A DNA stretch of 64,000 bases from Pseudomonas sp. JM0905a. Its GTDB lineage: Bacteria > Pseudomonadota > Gammaproteobacteria > Pseudomonadales > Pseudomonadaceae. Each line of letters begins with the position of its first letter. Position 1 is the stretch's first letter. The stretch is from the NCBI RefSeq assembly GCF_014700075.1, contig NZ_JACXBU010000003.1, positions 248,001 through 312,000 of the forward strand, given 5' to 3'. Shown here piece after piece: positions 57,784-64,000 of this stretch. The notes below the pieces were generated by a model that was not told the DNA's origin, did not search any database, and was given only the letters and a program-made list of their open reading frames with translations. Made by a program: the position numbers and the translations under genes.

Positions 57784-59169
57784 CTATCCCGTGATCGGTG
57801 GCCCGTGAGGCATGAGTTTGGCCATGCGTCGCAGGTTTTGCACCGTCGCGGCCAAGGTGAATTCGTCGGTGGCGCCGGTCAGGCCACGCAGCCGTAAACG
57901 GTCGAGTTTCATGATCCGTTTGAGGTGGGCGAACAGCATCTCCACCTTCTTGCGCTCGCAGCGAGAGACGAGGTACTCCGGTGTCTTGGCGATGCGTCGA
58001 GCTACGTCGCGAGCAGCCTCATGGATACTGCGGACGATCTTCCGATTCGGCGTATTGGGACAGCACTTGGCTTTCAGCGGGCAGGTGGCGCAGTCGGCTT
58101 GGCTGGAGCGGTAGATGATGGTGTTGGCCTTGGTCACCCGCGTTCTCTGTTGGGTGAAGGCGCGCCATTCACTGCGTAGCGGTTTGCCGGCTGGGCAGCG
58201 GTATTCCTTGGCCTCCTGATTCCAGTGAAAGTCGTTGCTGGAGAGACTGTCGTCCTTGCGCTCGGTCTTGTCCCACACCGGCACATGCGGCGCGATGTCC
58301 TTCTCCTCGACCATCCAGGCCAGCATCGGGGCCGTGCCATAGGCGGTATCGCCGATCAGGCGTTCCGGTGTGAGGTCGAACTGCGCTTCGACGCGCTCGA
58401 CCATCGTTTTGGTCGACTCGACTTCGGCAGTCCGATGCGCCGGGGTGGCTTCCACATCCAGTATCACGCCGTGCTCGGTGTCGATCAGGTAGTTGGTAGC
58501 GTAGGCAAAGAAGGCCGGACCACCTGGCGCGGCGGTCCACCGGGACTGCGGATCGGTGAGTGAAATTTTCTTGGGCAGGGCTTCGGCCAGCGCCTCTTCA
58601 TCAAGGGCTTCGAGGTACTCGCGCACGGCGCGGCTGCTGAGCGCCGGATCGCGCCAGTCGACTTCATCGCCCGCCACCCCACGTTGCCGGCTGGCATCCG
58701 CCTTGATGATGCTGGCGTCGACGGCGAAGCCTTCGCCCTTGATCAGGCCGGCCGTCATGCAGCGCCGCAGCACCTCATTGAACAGCCAACGAAATAGGCC
58801 ACTGTCACGGAACCGGCCATGGCGATTCTTCGAGAAGGTCGAGTGATTGGGGACTTCGTCTTCCAGACCCAACCGGCAGAACCAGCGGTAGGCCAGGTTC
58901 AGGTGCACCTCTTCGCACAATCGCCGCTCGGAACGGATGCCGAAGCAGTAGCCCACAACCAGCATGCGCACCATCAATTCCGGGTCAATCGAGGGGCGCC
59001 CGATAGGGCTATAGAAGTCCGCCAGGTAGGCGCGCAGATCACTGAGATCCAAGCACTGGTCAATGCTGCGCAGCAGGTGTTGGACTGGGACGTGATCTTC
59101 CAGATTGAACGAGTAGAACAGGCGCTGCTGTCCCCCCGGTAACTGCCCCATCATGCTGCCTGCCCTCAT
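57784..59169 (-). CDS. IS1182-family transposase
   Basis: 461 residues. N-terminal DUF772 region PIGRPSIDPELMVRMLVVGY (about 55-74), RNase H-like core with Asp in FAVDASIIKADASR, Asp in LIGDTAYGTAPMLAW and Glu in KVEMLFAHLKRIMKLDRLRL, and a Cys block (CATCPLKAKCCPN) typical of DDE transposases of this group. Length is full and no stop or frameshift is seen, so it may be active. The ORF start 7 codons before MMGQLPGGQ is uncertain. Inverted repeats of the IS itself could not be fixed by eye. Confidence 0.93.
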   Translation of the reverse strand: MRAGSMMGQLPGGQQRLFYSFNLEDHVPVQHLLRSIDQCLDLSDLRAYLADFYSPIGRPSIDPELMVRMLVVGYCFGIRSERRLCEEVHLNLAYRWFCRLGLEDEVPNHSTFSKNRHGRFRDSGLFRWLFNEVLRRCMTAGLIKGEGFAVDASIIKADASRQRGVAGDEVDWRDPALSSRAVREYLEALDEEALAEALPKKISLTDPQSRWTAAPGGPAFFAYATNYLIDTEHGVILDVEATPAHRTAEVESTKTMVERVEAQFDLTPERLIGDTAYGTAPMLAWMVEEKDIAPHVPVWDKTERKDDSLSSNDFHWNQEAKEYRCPAGKPLRSEWRAFTQQRTRVTKANTIIYRSSQADCATCPLKAKCCPNTPNRKIVRSIHEAARDVARRIAKTPEYLVSRCERKKVEMLFAHLKRIMKLDRLRLRGLTGATDEFTLAATVQNLRRMAKLMPHGPPITG

Positions 59170-59315
59170 GTTCGCCGACTCACTGATTCTGCCTGCGGAT
59201 TGAGAGGGCAGCCAAATCCGTAGCCGCCGCGCTATTGTCCCTGTCGTGTGCCTGACGTCCTCTCCACGAGACTCTTATGCGATCCTTTCGCCACCGAATA
59301 TCAAGGAGGTCAGGG

Positions 59316-59948
59316 ATGCAACCAACATTCGACACAGCCAGGGTCAGGCAGCTTCGTCAGCAGCGATTTTGGTCGCAGGATGAATTGGCCGCCATTTCAG
59401 GCCTCAGCGTTCGCACCATTCAACGTATAGAGCGCAGTGGAGTCTGCTCCGCCGAGTCGAAAATGGCCCTGGCCTCTGCGTTCGATCTGACTCCAAGTGA
59501 CCTGATCGCAGCGAGTGCGCCAGCAACTCAAGGATATTGGGTGGGCCTATGCATCTTCGTCCCCAACTCAGTAGCAGCCCTAGACTTCTACGTTAATGGA
59601 TTCGGAGCCGAGGTTCTTCAGCGTTGGACCTCTATCGAGCCGTCACGTCCTCCGTCGGTCGACATTCGAATAGGCAATGGTGTTTTCCGCATCATCTCGG
59701 TTAATCCCCGAGTCGAAACAACTCCTCGGCACGGCTGGGCGAACAGCCCCAGGCGACTTGGCGGTGTTAGCACGCTGATCCCGGTTCTGGTCGACGACCT
59801 CTGTGGCGTCATGAATCGGGCGATGCAGCTAGGGGCATCTCAACGGTTAGGTGACCAACTCACGCACCAGTCCGAAGACGGAATGGAGCTTGGCGTCCTT
59901 GTTGACCCTTTCGGGTACATCTGGGCTCTTCATGGCTCCATCGACTGA
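59316..59948 (+). CDS. XRE-type HTH fused to VOC (glyoxalase-fold) domain
   Basis: 210 residues from the ATG at 59316 behind a very strong CAAGGAGGTC; the frame is open to 59277. Residues 5-65 are an HTH_3 domain (ARVRQLRQQRFWSQDELAAI, SGLSVRTIQRIERSG). Residues 80-205 are a vicinal-oxygen-chelate fold (YWVGLCIFVPNSVAALDFYV, GNGVFRIISV, MELGVLVDPFGYIW). Likely a transcription factor sensing a small molecule such as an antibiotic or aldehyde. VOC relatives include PhnB-like proteins. Upstream the IS1182 gene points away. Confidence 0.88.
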   Translation: MQPTFDTARVRQLRQQRFWSQDELAAISGLSVRTIQRIERSGVCSAESKMALASAFDLTPSDLIAASAPATQGYWVGLCIFVPNSVAALDFYVNGFGAEVLQRWTSIEPSRPPSVDIRIGNGVFRIISVNPRVETTPRHGWANSPRRLGGVSTLIPVLVDDLCGVMNRAMQLGASQRLGDQLTHQSEDGMELGVLVDPFGYIWALHGSID

Positions 59949-60042
59949 CCTGATTCAGCTCGCCTGATTGAACAGATCGATCAGGGCCAATGGATGAGGC
60001 CGGCGTCGACGTAGTCATAGGAGGGCGAGGCTCGGATTCGAG

Positions 60043-60070
60043 TTTTTCAACAGAATCGGCCAATAGCTGC
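60043..60070. repeat. 19-nt inverted-repeat copy (right) joined to a transposon-end-like motif
   Basis: TTTTTCAACAGAATCGGCC (60043-60061) is the exact reverse complement of 57620-57638. It runs into GCCAATAGCTGC (60059-60070), also present in the left end of the element (48755-48766) after the same ACAGAATC. The rest of the gap 59949-60132 shows nothing. Confidence 0.6.
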
Positions 60071-60132
60071 CTTCCGGCACCGGCTGAAATCAACCTGAGG
60101 GAAAATTAATTAGGCAGTTGAGTGTTTTGTTA

Positions 60133-60756
60133 TCAGCTCTTCTCGATGATAACTAACGGGCAGGCAATCCACTCGTCAAAAGCACTCTTGGACGAGAATA
60201 CCCGGACGAGAGCTTTAACTGGAATGTTCACCTGGTGAACGACAGTGCCTAACAGTGATTGGAACGAGTCAATCCCAGATGAAAAATAATCAGGGGACGT
60301 AATAAGGGCTAACTCGAGGTTGTCCTCTCCGCCAATTTTGAAAAATCTCTCTTCAGCAAGCTTTTCAGTGGTTATTCCGTCGCTCTCTTTGGGCTTTCCG
60401 ATAATCGTTTCTGTTTTTTTTGTCTTGCTTGATGTGACTTTTGCAACAGATAAGGTCCCTTCTACCCACGCAATTTTCGATTTCTGACCAATGGCGTGTT
60501 TTTGGAGGTCAAACTTACCAATTAAATTTAGCTCATCAATTATGTTGGCGAGCATGGAGTTGGTTGAAATGGTGTAAGTTTTACTTTCTATTGAGCTTGC
60601 ACCAGCGCTTAAGAGGGGGATCTTAAGTCCTGCATTCAAACCTTCTGTCTTGGTGATTGATGTGATGGGGTCAATGCCTGAAATTTCTTCGTATTTGGCT
60701 GATATATATTCTTTATCCAGATAAATCAGCGACTCATAAATTTTGTTCTTTTCCAA
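60133..60756 (-). CDS. DUF6414-like protein of candidate defence cluster
   Basis: 207 residues with no membrane segment or signal. IYLDKEYISAKYEEISGIDP near the start, a linking SSIESKTYTISTNSMLANII (about 55-74) and an alpha/beta C-terminal half (LELALITSPDYFSSGIDSF). It resembles the DUF6414 family as I remember it; no residues are known to be catalytic. It is the last gene of a minus-strand trio, 32 bp after the HEPN gene, without a terminator between. Visibly AT-rich compared with the core. Confidence 0.65.
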   Translation of the reverse strand: MEKNKIYESLIYLDKEYISAKYEEISGIDPITSITKTEGLNAGLKIPLLSAGASSIESKTYTISTNSMLANIIDELNLIGKFDLQKHAIGQKSKIAWVEGTLSVAKVTSSKTKKTETIIGKPKESDGITTEKLAEERFFKIGGEDNLELALITSPDYFSSGIDSFQSLLGTVVHQVNIPVKALVRVFSSKSAFDEWIACPLVIIEKS

Positions 60757-60788
60757 GGTTGAGGCCTTTGAAGTGGGTGGGCGAAATA

Positions 60789-61337
60789 TTAGAGTATTTC
60801 CTCAAGGTATTTGTCTGTTGCAGTAACAAGATCACAAATAAATCTAATGTGCTTGCGTAGTTCGTCGCGTGTTACAGCATGCGGCACGGGCTGTCCGGCC
60901 TGGGGGCGGAGTGAGCGATGGGCTATGTCGCCGCGTTTCTTTGCAATTTTGTTAAGTTCTGCTTTCGCACGCGCTGGATCAAAGTGGTTCCAGGTCCAAC
61001 CCTCTGTTATGTCGATGCCAAGATACTTCTCGAAGATTGGCCGGACTCGATCGGTGCTCGGGGTGTGGAAGTATTTCAAGTCATTTTGTAGGGAGGAAAT
61101 AAAAAAACTGGCTAGATGACCGCCATTCGATCCGCCACCGGCGACCTTGGTAGCGGCTTCAATAATTCGGTCCTCTATGTACGTTTCCAGTGCAGCCAAT
61201 GCCATTACAAGGCTGGCTCTTTTAAGAACTTCGGCATTGGGCGGTGGCGGGTTGGTGTTAAGAGCATCAAAATGGTTCAGGAGCTCAGTTGCATCTTGAA
61301 TAGAGTGGCTGAAAGTTTGGATAGCCTGAGAAGTCAT
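60789..61337 (-). CDS. HEPN-domain protein (MAE_28990 type), probable RNase
   Basis: 182 residues, all-helical. LVMALAALETYIEDRIIEAA (about 43-62) is the first HEPN helix pair; the motif RGDIAH (Arg135 to His140, an RX4H) is the HEPN RNase catalytic signature and lies in a fitting helix (KIAKKRGDIAHRSLR). HEPN proteins cleave RNA and recur in toxin-antitoxin and anti-phage systems. It starts 105 bp after the nuclease gene across a structured spacer and 32 bp before the DUF6414-like gene. Weak ribosome site. Confidence 0.85.
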   Translation of the reverse strand: MTSQAIQTFSHSIQDATELLNHFDALNTNPPPPNAEVLKRASLVMALAALETYIEDRIIEAATKVAGGGSNGGHLASFFISSLQNDLKYFHTPSTDRVRPIFEKYLGIDITEGWTWNHFDPARAKAELNKIAKKRGDIAHRSLRPQAGQPVPHAVTRDELRKHIRFICDLVTATDKYLEEIL

Positions 61338-61364
61338 ATGAAATTCTCTGACGTTTTGGTACGA

Positions 61365-61440
61365 GGCATGACGGCGAGCAACGCTCCAAGGCTCCGAGCC
61401 CGCTTAGGAAAGCGGGCGGAATCGAACGCGTTGTCATGCC
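61365..61440 (-). other. 76-nt foldable spacer between nuclease and HEPN genes
   Basis: GGCATGAC (61365-61372) pairs with GTCATGCC (61433-61440), then CAACGC (61379-61384) with GCGTTG (61428-61433), and inside GCCCGCTT (61398-61405) with AAGCGGGC (61410-61417) around AGGA. The two outer stems share base 61433, so one or other loses a pair. It could attenuate translation or be a separate small RNA. A T-loop-like GTTCGATTCC occurs on the minus strand, but arm order rules out a tRNA. Confidence 0.55.
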
Positions 61441-61442
61441 GA

Positions 61443-62324
61443 TCACGCTGGAGAGTTTAGGGCTTTATTCCGCTTGAATCGTTCATAGATAATGCTGGCG
61501 ACTACTGATGCGCCAATGCCTAATACAAAGCCAAATATATAATCAAGAGGCTTTACCCACCAGGCTGGACTTGAGGCCCCAATAGCAGATCTGAGGGCGG
61601 TCAGTTGATCGTCCGTAAGCTGTTTTAAGGCCTGAGATTTTTCATACTCTCTTTTTATTATCTCGGACTCATGCTGGGTTTTTTGCATGTCTGCTCTTAT
61701 TTCGGATAGATGTTTTTCAAGGCTTTTTATGCTATCCAGTGCACTGGCTACATTCTCTATCCGGGAGTCAATATTTTTTTCTTCCGCTTGGAAGTATGGA
61801 AGGTTGGTAATGACCGATATTAGAGCCCCGGCCAAGCCGGCGGCAATCGATGCGGACCCATAAACAAAGTGGGTTCTTTCGGATTTTTTGGACTCAATTA
61901 TCTCGTTAACGGCCTGAGAGTTGCTTGCTCTGGTTAAGCTTTCAAATGTGACGTTTTGGTATATTTTGACAAGCGAATATCCTGATTTCTGGACTAGGCC
62001 TGTTAGTAGCTCTTGCTTATCTTGTGCAAGCTTGGCCGACGTTATAAATATGAAATCGTCGAAGTCTTCCTTCATTAGGGCGGCAGTTTCGGCGATCTTG
62101 TGCAGGTCCTGAATAGTTAAGTTTCGTCTGTGCTTTGCTTCAATGGCGACTCTGCGTGGCTTTCCGTCTTTATCGTTAAGAGTGGCGCTAAAGTCATAGC
62201 GAGAGTTGAGATTTCCAGGCTTTATTTCTCCAAATGCAGTCAAGTCGCCCTGTTCCTTGAGAAAACTGAGCGCTAGCTCTTCGAACTTTTTTGGCGATAT
62301 GTCGTATATATCAATTTCGTTCAT
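61443..62324 (-). CDS. Membrane-anchored PD-(D/E)xK endonuclease-like protein
   Basis: 293 residues. Residues 5-135 look like a restriction-endonuclease (Mrr-type) fold: KKFEELALSFL (Glu16/17), RYDFSATL (Asp44) and VAIEAKHRR (Glu62, Lys64), the E...D...ExK set. Residues 153-176 form a transmembrane helix, 183-245 a charged coiled coil (IENVASALDSIKSLEKHLSE), and 262-280 a second helix (YIFGFVLGIGASVVASIIY), then a basic tail. Nuclease heads tethered to membrane helices recur in anti-phage systems. First gene of the trio, with promoter at 62361-62389. Specificity is unknown; partners HEPN and DUF6414-like follow. Confidence 0.8.
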   Translation of the reverse strand: MNEIDIYDISPKKFEELALSFLKEQGDLTAFGEIKPGNLNSRYDFSATLNDKDGKPRRVAIEAKHRRNLTIQDLHKIAETAALMKEDFDDFIFITSAKLAQDKQELLTGLVQKSGYSLVKIYQNVTFESLTRASNSQAVNEIIESKKSERTHFVYGSASIAAGLAGALISVITNLPYFQAEEKNIDSRIENVASALDSIKSLEKHLSEIRADMQKTQHESEIIKREYEKSQALKQLTDDQLTALRSAIGASSPAWWVKPLDYIFGFVLGIGASVVASIIYERFKRNKALNSPA

Positions 62325-62354
62325 GTTGGCTCGATGCTGGATAATTTTGGTTTA

Positions 62355-62404
62355 GGTATGGTTATAAATTTGCGTCAGATAGCGTGTAATGCGCACCATC
62401 TGAC
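62355..62404 (-). promoter_or_regulatory. Promoter with overlapping dyad upstream of the nuclease gene
   Basis: On the minus strand TTACAC (62389-62384) and TATAAC (62366-62361) are spaced 17 nt, a fair sigma70 promoter giving a leader of about 30 nt. A perfect 7-bp dyad GTCAGAT (62374-62380)/ATCTGAC (62398-62404) straddles the -35 box, as an operator would. The remaining 62405-62636 holds no gene I can support. Confidence 0.55.
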
Positions 62405-62636
62405 AGGCAACATGAGTTGTAAAGTTCGCAGGAGTAATCTGGAGTGAGGTTGGTGCGGATTGGTTGACGAGTTTTGTACACCATTCCTGCAGTTCCCTTG
62501 GCTCATGGTGTTTTGGCTCGGGTGAGGCTAACGCGTGTGAAGTCTGGTATCAATCCCCGCCGCTAAGTCCATCATTCTTGATCGGCAGTTGTCGTTTCAC
62601 ATGAGCCGTATTGAGCAACAGCCGGTGTCGAAGACA

Positions 62637-63458
62637 TCATGTGATGAACAGCTTGTCCCAATTCCTTTGGCAAAGCTCTTGGCAGGCTCGTGGGGCTCCA
62701 CCGAAACACCTCAGTGAAGCTTCAGCTAGATGCTCCTTCGATCTATAGCTGATGGGGTCACCACGCTGATCGAGCAGTACGCCCCCCGCTCCGATTAGAA
62801 GTGCATGACCAGCAGCGATGTCATGCGCAGAAACTGGGACTACGGCGATGCCGGCCACGGCGTCTCCGGCAGCCACGCGAGCAAGCCGATAGGCAATGCT
62901 TGGCATGGGGACGAAGTTCGCGGGGGCACAAAGCTCGGCATTCAGCTCAGGTTTGCCGGCGGCGGCAGTGCTCACCAGCACAACGCTACCCGGCTCAAGC
63001 TCCAATCGATCGAGCCGAGTCTGGAGGAGCAGACTGTTGCGCTGGATGCCGCCTAAGCCATTTGCCCAGGAAATGCAGTCTGAGCCTCGGTCGTCCGTTA
63101 CGGGTGCGTACACGACTCCCAGTATCGGAACCGCATTGCGCAAGAGACCAACCGACACTGCTGAACCTCGGCGCCCCTGCAGAAAATCGTACGTTCCGTC
63201 ATTGGGGTCGACCACCCAACAGAACTCATTTCCGGTGAGCCTGCTCCCAGTCTCTTCACCCCAGAAGTCGCAGTCCAGGAGAGCCAGCAACTCTCGGCGC
63301 AGCACCTCCTCAATCTCGACATCAACCTCAGCTTTGTCGCCTTCACCTCTCGGGCCTTGGGGGCGATCCCACTCTGCGGCCAATAGGTTGCCGGCATTGA
63401 GTACCTGCTCGATTACGTCGTCTAGCAAGTCCACACAATTCATAGCTATCTCGTTCAC
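62637..63458 (-). CDS. Inositol-monophosphatase-family (CysQ-like) phosphatase
   Basis: 273 residues. Metal and catalytic motifs are present: GEE near 67-69, WVVDPNDGTYDF (Asp84, Asp87, Thr89) and SAHDIAAGHALL near 208-219. The family removes phosphate from inositol-1-P or from 3'(2'),5'-bisphosphonucleotides (CysQ/PAP type); which one is not decided by motifs. The usual WIDPLDGT has Asn for Leu (DPNDGT), a small change. It sits 116 bp after a helicase gene on the same strand and 312 bp before the nuclease trio, in the transposon cargo. Confidence 0.85.
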   Translation of the reverse strand: MNEIAMNCVDLLDDVIEQVLNAGNLLAAEWDRPQGPRGEGDKAEVDVEIEEVLRRELLALLDCDFWGEETGSRLTGNEFCWVVDPNDGTYDFLQGRRGSAVSVGLLRNAVPILGVVYAPVTDDRGSDCISWANGLGGIQRNSLLLQTRLDRLELEPGSVVLVSTAAAGKPELNAELCAPANFVPMPSIAYRLARVAAGDAVAGIAVVPVSAHDIAAGHALLIGAGGVLLDQRGDPISYRSKEHLAEASLRCFGGAPRACQELCQRNWDKLFIT

Positions 63459-63574
63459 AAGGCAGTGTTCGTCATGCTTCTGCCTTTTCGCGCAGGTTCT
63501 CGATCAAGGCGAAGATCCGTCAACCAGGAACTGAGATTAGATCTGAATCCACGCTCCTACGTCGGAGAATGGAA

Positions 63575-64000
63575 TTACATGGTCCGATTCTGTTGCGACG
63601 GTCTCTTAGCGTTCACATGGTTGCCGGGTACGCCGACATTCTCTGTCCAGTTGCAGGCAGGGTGATTCGAGCAGCCGTAAAAGTCGCCGTATCGACCTGT
63701 CTTCAGTTTCCGGAAACCCTCGCCACACTTGGGGCATGAATCTGTCGCGATGGGGGCGCCATCGGTCCCCACGATGACTATCTGCCTCCGTTTCTGCAGC
63801 TCAACCAGAAAACGAGAAGGCCGTTGGGCCAACGTGAAGATGAAAATGCCGCGGCGAGCTCGGGTTAGGGCGACGTAGAACAGGCGGCGCTCTTCGGCAA
63901 AGGGGTACACCTCTGGATCCGGCATGGCGATCTGCAGAATGGGGTCGTCCTCAATTTCACTGGGGAAGCCTCGGCGGCCCTTGATGACGTTTAGCAGCAG
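63575..64000 (-). CDS. Superfamily-1 DNA helicase (UvrD/HelIV-like), C-terminal end
   Basis: The frame is open to the right edge of the window; 141 residues are seen. LLNVIKGRRGFPSEIEDDPI precedes the motif-VI region FAEERRLFYVALTRARRGIF, whose VALTRAR is the UvrD family signature. A C-terminal zinc ribbon follows (CPKCGEG...YGDFYGCSNHPAC), of the topoisomerase type often added to HelIV/UvrD-like helicases. It would be the 5' partner of the phosphatase gene on this strand. The N-terminal ATPase half lies outside, so nothing can be said of extra domains there. Confidence 0.88.
   Translation of the reverse strand: MLLNVIKGRRGFPSEIEDDPILQIAMPDPEVYPFAEERRLFYVALTRARRGIFIFTLAQRPSRFLVELQKRRQIVIVGTDGAPIATDSCPKCGEGFRKLKTGRYGDFYGCSNHPACNWTENVGVPGNHVNAKRPSQQNRTM

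Larger units (their letters stand above)
48667..64000 (+). mobile_element. Tn7-like (Tn6022/AbaR-type) transposon inserted in comM; right end outside window
   Basis: The interruption of comM coincides with a cluster tnsA-tnsB-tnsC-tniQ-tniE-like (49024-55057) followed by mixed cargo of different base composition up to the window edge. Tn6022 and the AbaR resistance islands of Acinetobacter share the gene order tniC-A-B-D-E and use comM as target, so the site and the machinery agree. The exact left boundary is within a few bases of 48666/48667, the first element bases reading TGAGGCAAAACGCAATTAAT. The 5-bp target duplication cannot be checked because the far end is not seen, and inner IS elements make the full extent uncertain. 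Confidence 0.85.

Noticed and set aside
57700..59250. Terminal inverted repeats of the IS1182 element
   Set aside because: No convincing pair was found by eye immediately around the transposase gene; the 19-nt pair lies farther out and may belong to another unit.
61365..61440. tRNA gene call on the structured spacer
   Set aside because: It has T-loop-like and anticodon-loop-like words but in the order T-arm then anticodon, with no D-arm and no CCA end.
48667..64000. CRISPR array or CRISPR-associated transposon
   Set aside because: No regularly spaced direct repeats with unique spacers and no Cas genes are seen; targeting looks TniQ/TnsD-based.

Overview
The window is a GC-rich gammaproteobacterial chromosome segment. 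Gene order (HDOD protein, recG, oxyR, spoT-rpoZ, gmk, rph, crc, pyrE, argB, algC, dut, coaBC, radC, rpmBG, putrescine and D-alanine catabolism, cycB, xpt, rep, a GGDEF-EAL gene, betT, comM) and protein content point to Pseudomonas. The order follows the P. aeruginosa chromosome as I know it, but exbB-exbD-tonB sits beside oxyR as in the P. putida group. Species cannot be fixed from sequence alone.

Layout: 1-48666 is conserved core chromosome. 1-6267 (minus) holds an HDOD protein (cut at the left edge), recG-oxyR and the exbB-exbD-tonB energy-transducing operon. 6481-8825 (plus) holds an epimerase, an AraC regulator and a LysE-type exporter. 8907-14213 (minus) holds a lipoprotein, ridA, spoT, rpoZ, gmk and yicC. 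14353-25761 holds rph, crc, pyrE, argB, algC, dut, coaBC, radC and a peptide-binding protein. 26117-26519 is rpmB-rpmG. 26787-37127 is an amine and D-amino-acid catabolic region: aminotransferase, kauB, FAD oxidase, lrp, dadA-ridA-dadX and a PuuR-like regulator. 37260-47898 holds cycB, xpt, rep, a GGDEF-EAL gene, a MATE pump, a LysR regulator, an Lgt/TlpA-like fusion and betT.

At about 48667 comM is interrupted: only its C-terminal ~218 codons remain (48011-48666), and a foreign element runs from there to the right edge. It opens with overlapping tnsA, tnsB, tnsC and tniQ genes and a zinc-ribbon gene, the tniCABDE arrangement of the Tn6022/AbaR family, whose known home is also comM. Cargo includes a frameshifted Lrp remnant, a small membrane protein, a Phd/YefM antitoxin without a recognisable toxin, an IS1182-family transposase and an XRE-VOC fusion. 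An AT-rich minus-strand cluster follows (62324 down to 60133): a membrane-anchored PD-(D/E)xK nuclease, an RX4H HEPN protein and a DUF6414-like protein. An inositol-monophosphatase-family gene and the end of a superfamily-1 helicase lie upstream of it. The other end of the element and the comM 5' part lie beyond the window.

The nuclease-HEPN-DUF6414-like cluster is the best candidate here for an undescribed system, probably anti-phage. It has its own sigma70-like promoter with a dyad over the -35 box and a 76-nt foldable spacer between its first two genes. Its function is inferred from domain content and location only.
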